Counted from the stretch's first letter, positions 8,290 to 17,989 are shown. The stretch is 64,000 nucleotides of DNA from Actinomycetes bacterium (GCA_027491335.1 JAIXWJ010000002.1:1-64000); one strand, 5' to 3'. Notes: generated by a model not told the origin, from the sequence alone. Translations and numbers: made by a program.

Positions 8290-9254
8290 CGCCTCCATCT
8301 CCGACCTCCACCCTGGTGATACCGGGGACGCATCTCATGGCGAACCTGCTGGGCGCTCGTGACGGGCACCTGCGACTCATCGAGTCCGCGTTCTCCGGCA
8401 CCGACATTTCGGCTCGAGGGAACGAGCTGTCCATTGCCGGTCCCGATTCGGCCGTGGTGGCCCGACTGTTCGAGGAACTCGTGCTGTTGTTGCAGCGGGG
8501 CGAGAACGTGGACGAGTCGGTCATCAAGCGCAGCATCGCCATGGTTCGACAGGACGCCAGCCCCAGTTCCGTGTTGACCGACGAAATTCTGCGCGGTGCC
8601 AAAGGGCGCACGATCAAGCCCAAGACCGCCGGACAGAAGCGGTACATCGACGCCATTCGACGCAACGTCATCACCTTCGGCATCGGACCGGCGGGAACGG
8701 GCAAGAGCTGGCTGGCCGTGGCCATGGCGGTGCACGCTTTGCAGACCCGACAAGTGCAACGGATCATCCTCACGCGACCCGCGGTGGAGGCCGGCGAACG
8801 ACTGGGCTTCTTGCCCGGCGACCTGATGGCCAAGATCGATCCCTACCTGCGCCCGTTGTACGACGCCATGTACGACATGGTCGACACCGAGGGCGTGCAG
8901 AAGATGCACGAGAAGCAAGTGCTCGAGGTGGCCCCGTTGGCGTTCATGCGCGGTCGCACCCTGAACAACAGCTTCATCATTCTCGACGAGGCCCAGAACA
9001 CCACGCCGGAACAAATGAAGATGTTCCTCACCCGCATCGGTTTCGGTTCCAAAGTTGTGGTCACCGGAGACGCCACCCAGGTCGATGTGCCCGACGGGCG
9101 CAGCGGTCTGGCCGGTCTCGAACGCATTCTCGGGGGCATCGAAGGCTTGGAATTCGTGCATCTCGACAAGGGCGACGTCGTTCGACATCGCATCGTCGGC
9201 GACATCGTCGCGGCGTACGAGAAGCGCGCGGGGCGAACGGAACGCAATGGTTGA
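8286..9254 (+). CDS. phoH: PhoH-family ATPase / putative RNA helicase
   Basis: The 322-aa protein is a PhoH/YbeZ-type P-loop ATPase. Walker A is GPAGTGKS at 134-141; further on are [18 protein letters not shown] and the Walker B stretch [13 protein letters not shown]. The N-terminal ~100 residues resemble the small domain found in PhoH proteins encoded beside ybeY. These proteins are thought to act with YbeY in rRNA processing. ATG 8286 overlaps the leader-peptide stop. The gene overlaps ybeY by 8 bases, so phoH-ybeY-corC form one operon. Confidence 0.93.
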   Translation: MTPPSPTSTLVIPGTHLMANLLGARDGHLRLIESAFSGTDISARGNELSIAGPDSAVVARLFEELVLLLQRGENVDESVIKRSIAMVRQDASPSSVLTDEILRGAKGRTIKPKTAGQKRYIDAIRRNVITFGIGPAGTGKSWLAVAMAVHALQTRQVQRIILTRPAVEAGERLGFLPGDLMAKIDPYLRPLYDAMYDMVDTEGVQKMHEKQVLEVAPLAFMRGRTLNNSFIILDEAQNTTPEQMKMFLTRIGFGSKVVVTGDATQVDVPDGRSGLAGLERILGGIEGLEFVHLDKGDVVRHRIVGDIVAAYEKRAGRTERNG

Positions 9255-9849
9255 GGGTCCTCCCAGATTCCGACGCAAGTCCAAGGTGGGCGGTGACACC
9301 GATGCCGAGGTCTTCTGCGCCGACGAACAGACCACCGTCGTGGTGGACGTGGCGCGTTGGCAATCCTTGGCTCGCAACGCTCTGGCCATGGAGGGCGTCC
9401 GCGGAGGAACCGAGCTGTCCTTGTTCTTCGTGGAGAAGTCCGACATGGTCGAGTTGAACCTCGAGCACATGGGCGAGGTCGGCCCCACCGACGTGTTGTC
9501 GTTCCCGATCGATGGTGGCGAGGTGTTGGAAGTCGTGAGCGGCCCGAGTGGGGGCACGCGTGGACCCGATCGTTCGCCTCCCGACCGAGGCGACATGCCG
9601 TTGCTGTTGGGTGACATCGTCATCTGTCCGGAAGTGGCCCGAGAACAAGCACCCACGCACGCGGGCACCGAGGACGACGAGTTGGCCTTGTTGGTCGTGC
9701 ATGGTGTTCTGCACATCCTCGGTTGGGATCACGACACCGCCGACAAGACCGTGGCCATGCAGGCGCGCGAACGCGAGATTTTGGTGGCCCATCATTGGAA
9801 CGGGGAAGTTCCCCTGTCCTTCAGTCAGAGCGTTCCGGAGGGAACATGA
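9247..9849 (+). CDS. ybeY: Endoribonuclease YbeY
   Basis: The 200-aa protein carries the zinc-binding signature HGVLHILGWDH, the family's H-G-x-L-H-x2-G-x-D-H pattern, in its last third. YbeY is a metal-dependent endoribonuclease involved in 16S rRNA 3' maturation and ribosome quality control. An insertion of about 20 Gly/Pro/Asp-rich residues precedes the LLGDIVI strand. ATG 9247 overlaps the end of phoH by eight bases; a GTP/ATP-independent cytosolic enzyme is expected. Its stop overlaps the corC ATG (ATGA). Confidence 0.93.
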   Translation: MVEGPPRFRRKSKVGGDTDAEVFCADEQTTVVVDVARWQSLARNALAMEGVRGGTELSLFFVEKSDMVELNLEHMGEVGPTDVLSFPIDGGEVLEVVSGPSGGTRGPDRSPPDRGDMPLLLGDIVICPEVAREQAPTHAGTEDDELALLVVHGVLHILGWDHDTADKTVAMQAREREILVAHHWNGEVPLSFSQSVPEGT

Positions 9850-11141
9850 CCGCATTCGTCGCCGCATTCACCGGGACCGATTGGATCCTGCTCGCGGTCG
9901 TTCTCGTTTTGTTGATCGTGCTGATCTTCCTGTCGTTGGCCGAAATGGGGCTGTCTCGCATGAGCAAGCCCAAGGCGGCCGCCATGGCCGAGGGCGGCGT
10001 GCGCCAGGGCCGTGCCCTGCAGGATCTCGTGGGAGAGCCCGAGAAGTGGGTCAACCCATTGCTGTTGTCGGTCAACGTGTGCCAGACGGTGCAGGCCACT
10101 CTCACCGGTGTGATCGCGGCCCGAGCATTCGGTGCCATCGGAGTGGTCGTCGGCGTGTTGTTGAACGTGGTGGTGTTCTTCGTTCTGGCCGAGGCCGTTC
10201 CCAAGACGTACGCGGTGCTCTATCCGGAGCGCGCCGCATTGAGCACTGCTCGGGGAATTCGTTTGCTGGTGTCGTTTCCGCCTCTGCGCATGGTGTCGGG
10301 CTGGTTGATCTCGTTGACCAACGTCATCGTGAAGGGCAAGGGCCTGGAGCAGGGCCCGTTCGTCAGCGAGCAGGAGTTGCTCGGCATCGTCGAGGCCGCC
10401 ATGAACGACGAGGTCATCGAAGAAGAAGAGCGCGATCTCATCGAGTCCATCATCGAGTTCGGAGACACCGTGGCTCGCGAGGTGATGGTGCCGTTCCCCG
10501 ACATCGTGACCATCGCCGACACCTTCACCGTGCGCGAGGCCGTGGACGTGGCCATCGAACATGGTTTCTCTCGTCTGCCGGTGCTCAGTCCGGATGACGA
10601 CGTGCGTGGGGTCACCTTCATCAAGGACCTCGTTCGTGCGGAACGCTCCGGGCAAGGCGCGCAGTTGGTCACGATGTACATGCGCGACGCCGTGGTGATC
10701 CCCGAGAACAAGCCGGTGGCACAACTGATGCGCGACATGCAGGCCCGCAAGTACCACATGGCCGTGGTGGCCGACGAGTACGGAAGCATCGAAGGAATCG
10801 TCACTCTCGAGGACTGCCTCGAGGAACTGGTGGGCGAGATCGTCGACGAGTACGACAAGGACCACAAATCGATCGTCAAGCACGACGACGGGCAGTACCT
10901 GGTCGACGGAACCACGAGCGTCTCGGATGTGAACGACGAATTGGAGACCGACATTCCCGACGACGAGTGGGAGAGCATCGGAGGCTTCGTGTTCAACACT
11001 CTGGGTCACGTTCCGGCCGTGGGCGAGCACATCGACTTCGACGGTTGGCGATTCACGGTGGCCGAGCTGCAGGGTCGCCGCATTCGGTCCATCCGGGTGC
11101 AGGTGGTGGCCCGGCCCGCGGACGACGAAACCGGTGACTGA
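9846..11141 (+). CDS. CNNM/CorC-HlyC family membrane protein with CBS domains
   Basis: The 431-aa protein has an N-terminal DUF21 (CNNM) transmembrane domain with a helix at about 10-30 followed by more near 75-150. Two CBS domains follow (from about 205 and 270; the EEERDLIESIIEFG segment lies just before them), then a C-terminal CorC/HlyC transporter-associated domain from about 345. Relatives take part in magnesium or cobalt efflux. ATG 9846 has GGAGGG just upstream and overlaps the ybeY stop as ATGA. Its place after phoH-ybeY is conserved in many bacteria. Confidence 0.9.
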   Translation: MTAFVAAFTGTDWILLAVVLVLLIVLIFLSLAEMGLSRMSKPKAAAMAEGGVRQGRALQDLVGEPEKWVNPLLLSVNVCQTVQATLTGVIAARAFGAIGVVVGVLLNVVVFFVLAEAVPKTYAVLYPERAALSTARGIRLLVSFPPLRMVSGWLISLTNVIVKGKGLEQGPFVSEQELLGIVEAAMNDEVIEEEERDLIESIIEFGDTVAREVMVPFPDIVTIADTFTVREAVDVAIEHGFSRLPVLSPDDDVRGVTFIKDLVRAERSGQGAQLVTMYMRDAVVIPENKPVAQLMRDMQARKYHMAVVADEYGSIEGIVTLEDCLEELVGEIVDEYDKDHKSIVKHDDGQYLVDGTTSVSDVNDELETDIPDDEWESIGGFVFNTLGHVPAVGEHIDFDGWRFTVAELQGRRIRSIRVQVVARPADDETGD

Positions 11142-11189
11142 GTTCGGAGACTGAAGCCGATCGCTTCGACTCGTACTAACTTCGGCGAC

Positions 11190-11933
11190 ATGGACGTACG
11201 ACTCGACGGGAAAGTTGCATTGATCACCGGTGCTTCCAAGGGCATCGGTTTGGCCATGGCGAAGATGTACGCCGAGGCCGGAGCCAGCGTGATGATGGTG
11301 TCGCGCAAGATCGGACCCGACGTGATCGCCGAAGCAGGAATCGTGGGCGACGTCGAGACGTTCGCCGCCAACACTGGCGACGTGGAGCAGGGTCGCCGTT
11401 GCGTGGCCGCCACGGTCGAGCGGTTCGGCCCCATCGACATCCTGGTGAACAACGCGGCCACGAATCCGTACTACGGCCCGTCTCTGGGCGTCGACGAAGC
11501 CCGATTCGACAAGACCTTCCAGGTGAACCTGCGCGGACCGTTGTTCTGGACCCAGGCCGTGTGGGACGCGGGCATGAAGGATCGCCCCGGGGTGGTCATC
11601 AACGTTGCTTCGGTCGGCGGAATGCGCACCGAAGGTGCTCTCGGTATCTACAACCTCACCAAGGCCGCGCTCATCCACATGACGCGTCAGCTGGCGGCCG
11701 AGCTGGGTCCCACGCGGGTGGTGGGAATCGCCCCCGGTCTCGTGAAGACCGACTTCGCCAAGGTTCTGGTGGACAACTTCGGTGACCGGCTCGCGGCGGC
11801 ACTACCGCTCGGCCGCATCGGAGTGCCCGACGACATCGCGGCTCTGGCCACCTTCCTGGCGTCCGATCGTGCGTCGTGGATCACCGGTGAGACGTACGTG
11901 ATTGACGGCGGAGCGGGCGTCAAGAGTTCCTGA
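11190..11933 (+). CDS. SDR-family oxidoreductase
   Basis: This 247-aa classical SDR has TGASKGIGLA near 12-21, NNAATNPYY near 87, catalytic Tyr-x3-Lys in IYNLTKAAL, and a C-terminal GETYVIDGGAG typical of FabG-like enzymes. The substrate is unknown. TAACTT ends seven bases before ATG 11190, consistent with leaderless expression. It is transcribed toward another SDR on the opposite strand with only 12 bases between their stops. Confidence 0.88.
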   Translation: MDVRLDGKVALITGASKGIGLAMAKMYAEAGASVMMVSRKIGPDVIAEAGIVGDVETFAANTGDVEQGRRCVAATVERFGPIDILVNNAATNPYYGPSLGVDEARFDKTFQVNLRGPLFWTQAVWDAGMKDRPGVVINVASVGGMRTEGALGIYNLTKAALIHMTRQLAAELGPTRVVGIAPGLVKTDFAKVLVDNFGDRLAAALPLGRIGVPDDIAALATFLASDRASWITGETYVIDGGAGVKSS

Positions 11934-11945
11934 GATCGGACTTCT

Positions 11946-12728
11946 CTACTGGAGCGACGAGAAGATCGCCGGAAGCGTCGGATAGCGACCGGTGTTGCCG
12001 CCACCGTCCACCGACAGGAACGACGCGCTCATGAACGACGACTCGTCGCTGGCGAGAAACGCGGCCACCGAAGCGACCTCGTCCGGGGTGGCATGACGTC
12101 CGAGTGAGGCGTTCTCCTCGAACTGTCGAATGACCTCGGGCACCGCGAACATTCCCGCCGTCGCGTTCGTCGGAACCAAGCCCGGGGCGATGGTGTTGAC
12201 GCGCACACCGCGCGCGCCCATCTCCATGGCCGCCACCCTCGTGAGCATGGCCACGCCAGCCTTGGCCGCGCAATACGCCGACATTCCGGCCGACGGTTGA
12301 ATCGCGTTGAGCGAGGAGATGGTGATGATCGAACCGCCATCGTTCACGTGGGCCGACGTGGCTTTCAGGGTGATGAACACACCCACCAAACACAGATCGA
12401 TGATGCGCTTCCAATCCGCCAGATCGTGATCCTGAATGAGTCCGTACGTTCCCGCGCCGGCGTTGGCCACCACGACGTCGATGCCGCCGAAGACCGCGAC
12501 TCCCGAAGTGACCGCGTCGGCCATGGTTCGCTCGTCGGTGACATCGGCCGTCACCACGTGCACTCGCTCCGGATCGAGTTCGCGCAGACGACGCAGACCC
12601 TCGGGGTCGATGTCGGTGGCGATCACTCGCGCTCCTTCGTCCAGGAATCGCCGGCAGATGGCGGCGCCGATTCCGGAGGCCGCCCCGGTGACGAAGGTCG
12701 TCTTGTTCGTGAGACGGTTGGTGGTCAT
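11946..12728 (-). CDS. SDR-family oxidoreductase
   Basis: The 260-aa protein shows TGAASGIGAA near 14-23, VVANAGAG near 86, catalytic Tyr-x3-Lys in AYCAAKAGV and a C-terminal SVDGGGN segment. It is a general SDR of the glucose/3-oxoacyl dehydrogenase type, with unresolved substrate. A TAGCGT hexamer ends six bases before ATG 12728, and its first three bases are the TAG stop of menE, so the promoter is embedded in the end of the upstream gene. It may therefore have its own promoter as well as readthrough from menE. Confidence 0.88.
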   Translation of the reverse strand: MTTNRLTNKTTFVTGAASGIGAAICRRFLDEGARVIATDIDPEGLRRLRELDPERVHVVTADVTDERTMADAVTSGVAVFGGIDVVVANAGAGTYGLIQDHDLADWKRIIDLCLVGVFITLKATSAHVNDGGSIITISSLNAIQPSAGMSAYCAAKAGVAMLTRVAAMEMGARGVRVNTIAPGLVPTNATAGMFAVPEVIRQFEENASLGRHATPDEVASVAAFLASDESSFMSASFLSVDGGGNTGRYPTLPAIFSSLQ

Positions 12729-12737
12729 GAGAGAACG

Positions 12738-13853
12738 CTAGTGCCGTTGGTCCGGACGCATGTCGCGAACGACGGCGGCCAGGTCGGAGCGGCGGACCTT
12801 CCCCGAGGCCGTGCGCGGGATGGACTCCACTCGGACCATGGCGGTGGGGGCGCAATAGGCGGGCAACGACTGTTTCACGAGATCTCGAATCTCCGCGAGG
12901 CTCGGCGCGACGTCGGTGTGCACCAGTAGAACCCGTTCCCCCCACTCGGGGTCCGGCAGCTTGACCACCGCGAAATCGTTCAGGCGATCGGCGATGGCTC
13001 GCTCGACGCTCTCGGGCCAGATCTTTTCGCCGCCGCTGACGATGACGTCTCCGATGCGTCCGTCGACGTGCAGCCGACCGTCCTCGTCCAAACGTCCGGC
13101 GTCACCGGTGCGAAGCCAGCCGTTGGCGTCGATCGAGGTCGGTCCATCGCGGTAGCCACGCATCAACATGGGTCCGCGCACGGCGATCTCGCCGTCGAAG
13201 ACGGTTAGTTCGACGTCGGGAATTGCGAAGCCGTCGTACACCACTCCTGATCCGGTCTCGGTCATTCCGTAGGTGGCCACGCAATTGGAGGGTCGTTGTT
13301 CCGGCGGTCTCGAGCCGCCGATGAGAATGCGCCGGAATCGCGTGGCGTCGACACGGGCGAGCGCGGTGGCGACCAAGGAGATCAGGGTGCTGTCGCTGGC
13401 ATTCACGCGAACGGCGTCGAAGCCGTCGTGCACCTCGAGGGCGACGTCGGTGAGCACCGCGCGACTGATGACGGAAAACCCACCGATGTGCGCGACCGGA
13501 AGGCAGGCCAACCAGCGATCGTCTCGCGTCACTCCGAGTGCGGACGACGTTGCGCGCGCCGAGGCCACGAGCCCGTCCATGGTGTGAACGACTCCTTTGG
13601 GGTCGCCCGTGGAGCCGCTGGTGGCGATGACCAGTGCGTCGCCGATCTCGGTCTCCAGCGGGTCCGGCAAGGCGTGTTCGCCGGAGGTGGAGCGAATCGC
13701 GTGGGGTCGCATGATGCTCAGTAGACGTTGCTTGGCCGGTTCGGGAAGTCGCGAGTCGATGGGCAGAACCGCGTCTCCCGCGTCCCAGATCGCGCGAACG
13801 ATCGCGACGTAGGCGTCGTTCGTCGGCATGTCGAGAGCGACGAGACGGGGCAC
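12738..13853 (-). CDS. menE: O-succinylbenzoate-CoA ligase
   Basis: This 371-aa adenylate-forming enzyme has the ATP-binding loop SGSTGDPKG, YGMTETGSG, and the C-terminal GRIGDVIVSGGEKIWP and SGKVRR segments that close the active site. It is shorter than typical acyl-CoA ligases, as MenE often is. MenE makes o-succinylbenzoyl-CoA in menaquinone synthesis. The specific assignment rests on the adjoining menA, menH, menD, menF and menG. GTG 13853 is preceded at six bases by TAGAGT (minus strand), so the mRNA is probably leaderless. It is divergent from menA. Confidence 0.85.
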   Translation of the reverse strand: MPRLVALDMPTNDAYVAIVRAIWDAGDAVLPIDSRLPEPAKQRLLSIMRPHAIRSTSGEHALPDPLETEIGDALVIATSGSTGDPKGVVHTMDGLVASARATSSALGVTRDDRWLACLPVAHIGGFSVISRAVLTDVALEVHDGFDAVRVNASDSTLISLVATALARVDATRFRRILIGGSRPPEQRPSNCVATYGMTETGSGVVYDGFAIPDVELTVFDGEIAVRGPMLMRGYRDGPTSIDANGWLRTGDAGRLDEDGRLHVDGRIGDVIVSGGEKIWPESVERAIADRLNDFAVVKLPDPEWGERVLLVHTDVAPSLAEIRDLVKQSLPAYCAPTAMVRVESIPRTASGKVRRSDLAAVVRDMRPDQRH

Positions 13854-13923
13854 GAGCAGACTCTAGGCAGAATTCGTCCGCATCATCCGACCGACGTCGA
13901 GCGGCGTGATTTAGCGTGTGCTC

Positions 13924-14787
13924 GTGAACAAGTGGATCGTTGGAGCTCGTGTGCGCACTCTTCCGGCGGCCGTGGTGCCGGTGGCCGTGGGCGCCGCGGT
14001 CGCGGTCGGTGAACCGGACGTTCGCTGGTGGCGCGTCGCGCTGGCCGGTGTGGTGAGCGTGATGTTGCAGGTTGGGGTGAACTACGCCAACGACTACAGC
14101 GACGGCATCCGGGGTACGGACGACGCTCGCGTCGGACCGGCCCGTCTGGTGGGCGGGGGATTGGCGTCGGCGCGCTCGGTGAAGATCGCGGCTCTGTCGT
14201 CGTTCCTGATGGCGGCCGTGTTCGGTTTGATTCTGACGATCGTCACCAGTCCGTGGTTGCTCGTTGTCGGAGCGGCGTCGATCCTGGCCGGATGGTTCTA
14301 CACCGGGGGAAAGCATCCGTACGGCTATCTCGGGTTCGGTGAGTTGTTCGTGTTCGTGTTCTTCGGATTGGTCGCCACCGTGGGCACCACCTACGTGTTG
14401 GCCGAACGCATCACCGCTTTGGCGTGGCAATTGGGTGTGGCCGTGGGTGCCTTGGCGTGCGCTTTGCTGGTGACCAACAATCTGCGCGACATTCCCACCG
14501 ACCGCGAGGTGGGCAAGAAGACGTTGGCTGTTCGTCTCGGCGACGCCCGTACCCGAACTCTGTTCGTCGCTCTGGTGGTCGGAGGTGTGCTCGTCGGCGC
14601 GGGGGCCGTGTGGGAACGTCCGTTGGCGGCCGTCATCGCCGTGGTTCTGCTGGTGGCCATCGAACCGGTGCGACGAGTGCGCGCCGGCGCCGCGGGGCGC
14701 GACCTGATCGCCGTGTTGGGGGCCACCGCGAGGGTGCAACTGGTTTTCGGCGTGGTGGCCACGTTGTCGCTCGCCATCGGAGCCTGA
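13924..14787 (+). CDS. menA: 1,4-dihydroxy-2-naphthoate prenyltransferase
   Basis: The 287-aa integral membrane protein is a UbiA-family prenyltransferase. It has the first Asp-rich motif in NDYSDGIRGTDD, the second in TNNLRDIPTDREVGKKT, and about eight hydrophobic helices. MenA joins a polyprenyl chain to dihydroxynaphthoate at the membrane. GTG 13924 lies six bases after TAGCGT (13912-13917), whereas the GTG at 13918 would touch that hexamer, so 13924 is preferred. The menE/menA pair shares a 70-base divergent promoter region. A hairpin follows the stop. Confidence 0.92.
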   Translation: MNKWIVGARVRTLPAAVVPVAVGAAVAVGEPDVRWWRVALAGVVSVMLQVGVNYANDYSDGIRGTDDARVGPARLVGGGLASARSVKIAALSSFLMAAVFGLILTIVTSPWLLVVGAASILAGWFYTGGKHPYGYLGFGELFVFVFFGLVATVGTTYVLAERITALAWQLGVAVGALACALLVTNNLRDIPTDREVGKKTLAVRLGDARTRTLFVALVVGGVLVGAGAVWERPLAAVIAVVLLVAIEPVRRVRAGAAGRDLIAVLGATARVQLVFGVVATLSLAIGA

Positions 14788-14799
14788 GTCCGTCGGATC

Positions 14800-14821
14800 T
14801 CGATCGTTCGATTTCGATCGA
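14800..14821. terminator. Hairpin between convergent menA and menH
   Basis: TCGATCG and CGATCGA form a perfect 7-bp stem with an 8-base loop (TTCGATTT), directly between the stops of two converging genes. It lacks a long T tract, so it may act as a bidirectional terminator only in part. Confidence 0.4.
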
Positions 14822-15610
14822 CTAGCTCAGCCAGTCGCGCACGATGCTCGCGACCGCATCGGGTCGCTCCAGATGGGCGGCGTGACCACTGTCGGGAACC
14901 GAGACGAAACGGGCGGTGTCTCCGATGGTCTCGGCCATGCGTCGTCCGATGGCGTCGAACTTGGTGTCGCGTGAACCGGCCAGCACCAGCACGGGAATCT
15001 CGATGTTGGGCAGTTGGTCCCACAGCGGTGTCTGCTGTCCGACGCCGCAATGGCGCAGGCTGGAGATCAAGCCGTCGGCCGTGTTGAGTCGGCGTTCGGC
15101 GATGTCGTCGCTGGTCGGCTTGAATCCGTCGAAGAGCGGTTGACTCAACCACCACTCCAGGAATGTCTCCACTCCGTCGGTGGCGATGCGGCGAGCGAGA
15201 ACGGCGTCCGATTCGCGACGGTCCGCGCGTTCGCGATCATCCTCGATGCCGGGCGTGCCGCCGATGAGAACGAGGCCCGACATCCGTGGGGAGTCGAGAG
15301 CGGCGTGCAGCAAGATGCGGGCACCCATGGAGTAACCGACGTACGTGCCGTCACCAGCCGACGCGACGACCGCTCGGGCGACGCCGAACAGATCGTCGTC
15401 GAGCATCGGTGATCTTCCGTGTCCCGGGGCGTCGACTCGGCACATCGAGGGTCCGTCGCCGAGTGCATCGACGAACCCGTCCCATGATCGACACGTTTGG
15501 GTGAAGCCGTGCAGCAAAATCAGGCGCGATCGATCGTCGGTTCCCGCCGAATCCTCCGCGTGCAGAATCGCTCGGCGTGGGGTCCACGAACGCGGCACGA
15601 CCGGGGTCAC
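14822..15610 (-). CDS. menH: MenH-like alpha/beta hydrolase (SHCHC synthase)
   Basis: The 262-aa alpha/beta hydrolase has LLHGFTQ (oxyanion region), the nucleophile elbow GYSMGAR with Ser, an Asp in AGSRDTKFD, and the catalytic His in SGHAAHLE. The GYSxGxR elbow and the H-x2-HLE end match MenH, which eliminates pyruvate to form SHCHC. The menaquinone context supports this, though generic hydrolases share the fold. GTG 15610 forms a GTGA overlap with the end of the upstream DsbA-like gene, indicating coupled translation. In-frame GTGs at 15601 and 15598 are alternatives. Confidence 0.75.
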   Translation of the reverse strand: MTPVVPRSWTPRRAILHAEDSAGTDDRSRLILLHGFTQTCRSWDGFVDALGDGPSMCRVDAPGHGRSPMLDDDLFGVARAVVASAGDGTYVGYSMGARILLHAALDSPRMSGLVLIGGTPGIEDDRERADRRESDAVLARRIATDGVETFLEWWLSQPLFDGFKPTSDDIAERRLNTADGLISSLRHCGVGQQTPLWDQLPNIEIPVLVLAGSRDTKFDAIGRRMAETIGDTARFVSVPDSGHAAHLERPDAVASIVRDWLS

Positions 15611-16281
15611 TCCGCCGACGCGGCCTTGCGCTCGATCGATCGACGAATGACCCGCTCGAACGTGTCGGTGTCCTGTGCTCCGGGGATGGCCCACGCACCG
15701 TCGATCACGTACGTGGGGACGCCGGTGATGCCGTGGCCGATGGCTTGTGCCAACTCTTCGCTGACCTCTCCGCGGCCGCTGTCGCTGGCCAGCATGGCGG
15801 TGACGTCGGAGGTGGCGCAACCGATGGCGGTGGCGGCGAGCTCGGCGAGAACGTCGGTGTCGGCCACGTCGAGGCCGCGAGTGAAATAGGCATCGAGGAA
15901 GGCCGTCTTGACTCGGGACTGGGCTTGCGTGCCATGAGTCGCGGCCGTCCACCACAGGATGCGGTGAGCGAGCAACGTGTTGGCGCGCTTGGCGATATCC
16001 ATGCGGAAGTCGAGGCCGTCCTCGCGAGCGGTGGCGGTGAGGTTCTCGATGATGCGATCGGCTCGGTCGTAGCCACCGAACTTCTTCGCGTAGGTGTCGC
16101 GGACCGGATTCGACGTGCCCACCGGGGCGGTGGGGTCGAGCTGGTACGCGCGGTAAACGACCTCGATGGGTTCGTTCACGGCATCGGGCCCGCTGGTCAG
16201 GGCCTCGATGGCCCGATCGAAACGGACCTTCCCGATGTAACACCAGGGACACACGACGTCGGACCAGATCTCTATGACCAC
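15607..16281 (-). CDS. DsbA-family oxidoreductase, FrnE type
   Basis: The 224-aa protein is a thioredoxin-fold DsbA/FrnE-like enzyme: it opens with VVIEIWSDVVCPWC, giving CPWC in the active site, and has the helical insertion and the GITGVPTYVI cis-Pro segment. It has no signal peptide, so it is cytosolic. FrnE-type proteins act as disulphide oxidoreductases or isomerases of small molecules. GTG 16281 is six bases after TAGGTT (minus strand); GTG 16287 is less likely. It is divergent from menD and coupled to menH, an unexpected position in a menaquinone cluster. Confidence 0.85.
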   Translation of the reverse strand: MVIEIWSDVVCPWCYIGKVRFDRAIEALTSGPDAVNEPIEVVYRAYQLDPTAPVGTSNPVRDTYAKKFGGYDRADRIIENLTATAREDGLDFRMDIAKRANTLLAHRILWWTAATHGTQAQSRVKTAFLDAYFTRGLDVADTDVLAELAATAIGCATSDVTAMLASDSGRGEVSEELAQAIGHGITGVPTYVIDGAWAIPGAQDTDTFERVIRRSIERKAASAE

Positions 16282-16337
16282 GAACACAACCTACTCAGCG
16301 GGTCATGGGGTGCGAGGACGAAGGTAGCGTCACGTTC

Positions 16338-17987
16338 GTGAGGAAGCCCGAGGACGTTCAGGCGTCGTTCTGTGCCACGCTCGTGGACGAGTGGGTCCGC
16401 ATCGGATTGCGCTCGGCGATGATCGCTCCCGGCTCGCGCTCCACACCGCTGGCCGTGGCGCTCGTGGCCAACCCCGCGGTGAATGTCTCGGTGTTTCTCG
16501 ACGAGCGCTCCGCGGCTTTCGCCGCTCTGGGTTCGGGCATGGCCACGGGTGAACCATCGCTGGTGCTGTGCACGTCGGGGACGGCGGCCACCCACTTTCA
16601 CGCCGCGGTTGCCGAAGCAGATCTGTCGGGCGTCCCGTTGTTGGTGATCACCGCCGATCGTCCGCCGGAGCTGCGAGACGTTGGCGCGCCGCAGACGATC
16701 GACCAGACGGATCTGTTCGGCAAGAAGGTGCGCTGGTTCCACGAACCGGGCGTGGCTCAGGATGCGGCGAAGGCGTCGTGGCGGTCGTTGGCCGCTCGTT
16801 CGTACGCCGCCACCATTTCATCGGCGCCGGGACCGGTTCATCTCAATCTCGCGTTTCGCGAACCGCTGCTGGGCGAGGCCACGATCGAACGTGACGACGC
16901 GGTGCGCGTCACGCACACCGGTCGTTCGGTTCCTTCGGCCGCCACCGTGGCCGACATCGTCGAACGTTGGTCCGGACGCCGCGGGGTGTTGGTGGCCGGG
17001 CGGGGGTGCGCGTCCGCGGAGTCGATGCATCGGCTCGCCGCGGCTCTGGGCTGGCCGTTGCTGGCCGAGCCCCGATCGGGTGCGCAAGGCGATTCGATCC
17101 TGCATTACGACTCGATCGTTCGAGCGGCCGACTCCGCTTTGGCCCCCGATTTGGTGGTCAGGTTCGGCGAAGCGCCCTCGTCGAAGGTTCTCGGTCGATT
17201 CCTGTGGGAGTCCGGCGCCGAACAGTGGCACGTGTCGGCCGCTGGACGTCCCTTCGATCCAGATTCCCGTGTGTCCGGCTTCGTTCGATGCGACCCCGAG
17301 AGTCTGGTGGAGGCGATCGTCGGAGTGGTCCGGTCGGCTCCACAGCAGTGGTGCGCGGAATGGCGACGCCGCGATGAGTCGGCCCGAAAGGCGTTCGCCT
17401 CATTGGACGCGGTCGATGGCGCCGTCACCGGACCCCGAGTGGCTCGCCACGTGGTGTCCGGGCTTCCCGAAGGTGCGAACCTCGTGGTGTCGTCCTCCAT
17501 GCCCATTCGCGACGTGGAATGGTTCGCCGGTGATTGCTCTCACCTCCAGGTGTTCGCCAGCCGCGGAGCCAACGGCATCGATGGTGTCATCGCCACCGCG
17601 ATCGGAGTGGCGACGGCGACCGGGCTACCGACCGGCTTGCTCATCGGCGACGTGGCTTTCGTTCACGACGCGTCGAGTCTGGCCGGGGTCAAGAGTCGTG
17701 GTCTCGATCTGCGCATCGTCGTGACCGACAACGACGGTGGCGGCATCTTCCATCATCTGCCACAGAAGGCGAATCTCGACCCAGTCGTGTTCGAGACGCT
17801 GTTCAGCACCCCGCATGGCACCGATCTGGAACTGGTCGGTCGGGCGTTCGGCATCGACTCCGAGACGATCGTTGGAATCGCGGATCTGCGCGAGCGAATC
17901 GGACGGCGCGGGCCGACCATCTCCATCGCACGCACCGATCGCGAGCGCGACGTGGCCGAACACCGACGCCTACACGCGTCGATCTGA
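16338..17987 (+). CDS. menD: SEPHCHC synthase (MenD)
   Basis: The 549-aa ThDP enzyme has the MenD markers GSRSTPLA near 32, LDERSAAFAALG with the ThDP-activating Glu, SSMPIRDVEWF in the C-terminal part, and the ThDP/Mg-binding stretch VTDNDGGGIFHHLP. MenD condenses isochorismate with 2-oxoglutarate. The length is normal for the family. GTG 16338 is chosen over the upstream ATG 16305 because TAGCGT ends seven bases before it and the family similarity starts there. It converges tightly (2 bases) with menF. Confidence 0.93.
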   Translation: MRKPEDVQASFCATLVDEWVRIGLRSAMIAPGSRSTPLAVALVANPAVNVSVFLDERSAAFAALGSGMATGEPSLVLCTSGTAATHFHAAVAEADLSGVPLLVITADRPPELRDVGAPQTIDQTDLFGKKVRWFHEPGVAQDAAKASWRSLAARSYAATISSAPGPVHLNLAFREPLLGEATIERDDAVRVTHTGRSVPSAATVADIVERWSGRRGVLVAGRGCASAESMHRLAAALGWPLLAEPRSGAQGDSILHYDSIVRAADSALAPDLVVRFGEAPSSKVLGRFLWESGAEQWHVSAAGRPFDPDSRVSGFVRCDPESLVEAIVGVVRSAPQQWCAEWRRRDESARKAFASLDAVDGAVTGPRVARHVVSGLPEGANLVVSSSMPIRDVEWFAGDCSHLQVFASRGANGIDGVIATAIGVATATGLPTGLLIGDVAFVHDASSLAGVKSRGLDLRIVVTDNDGGGIFHHLPQKANLDPVVFETLFSTPHGTDLELVGRAFGIDSETIVGIADLRERIGRRGPTISIARTDRERDVAEHRRLHASI

Positions 17988-17989
17988 CT

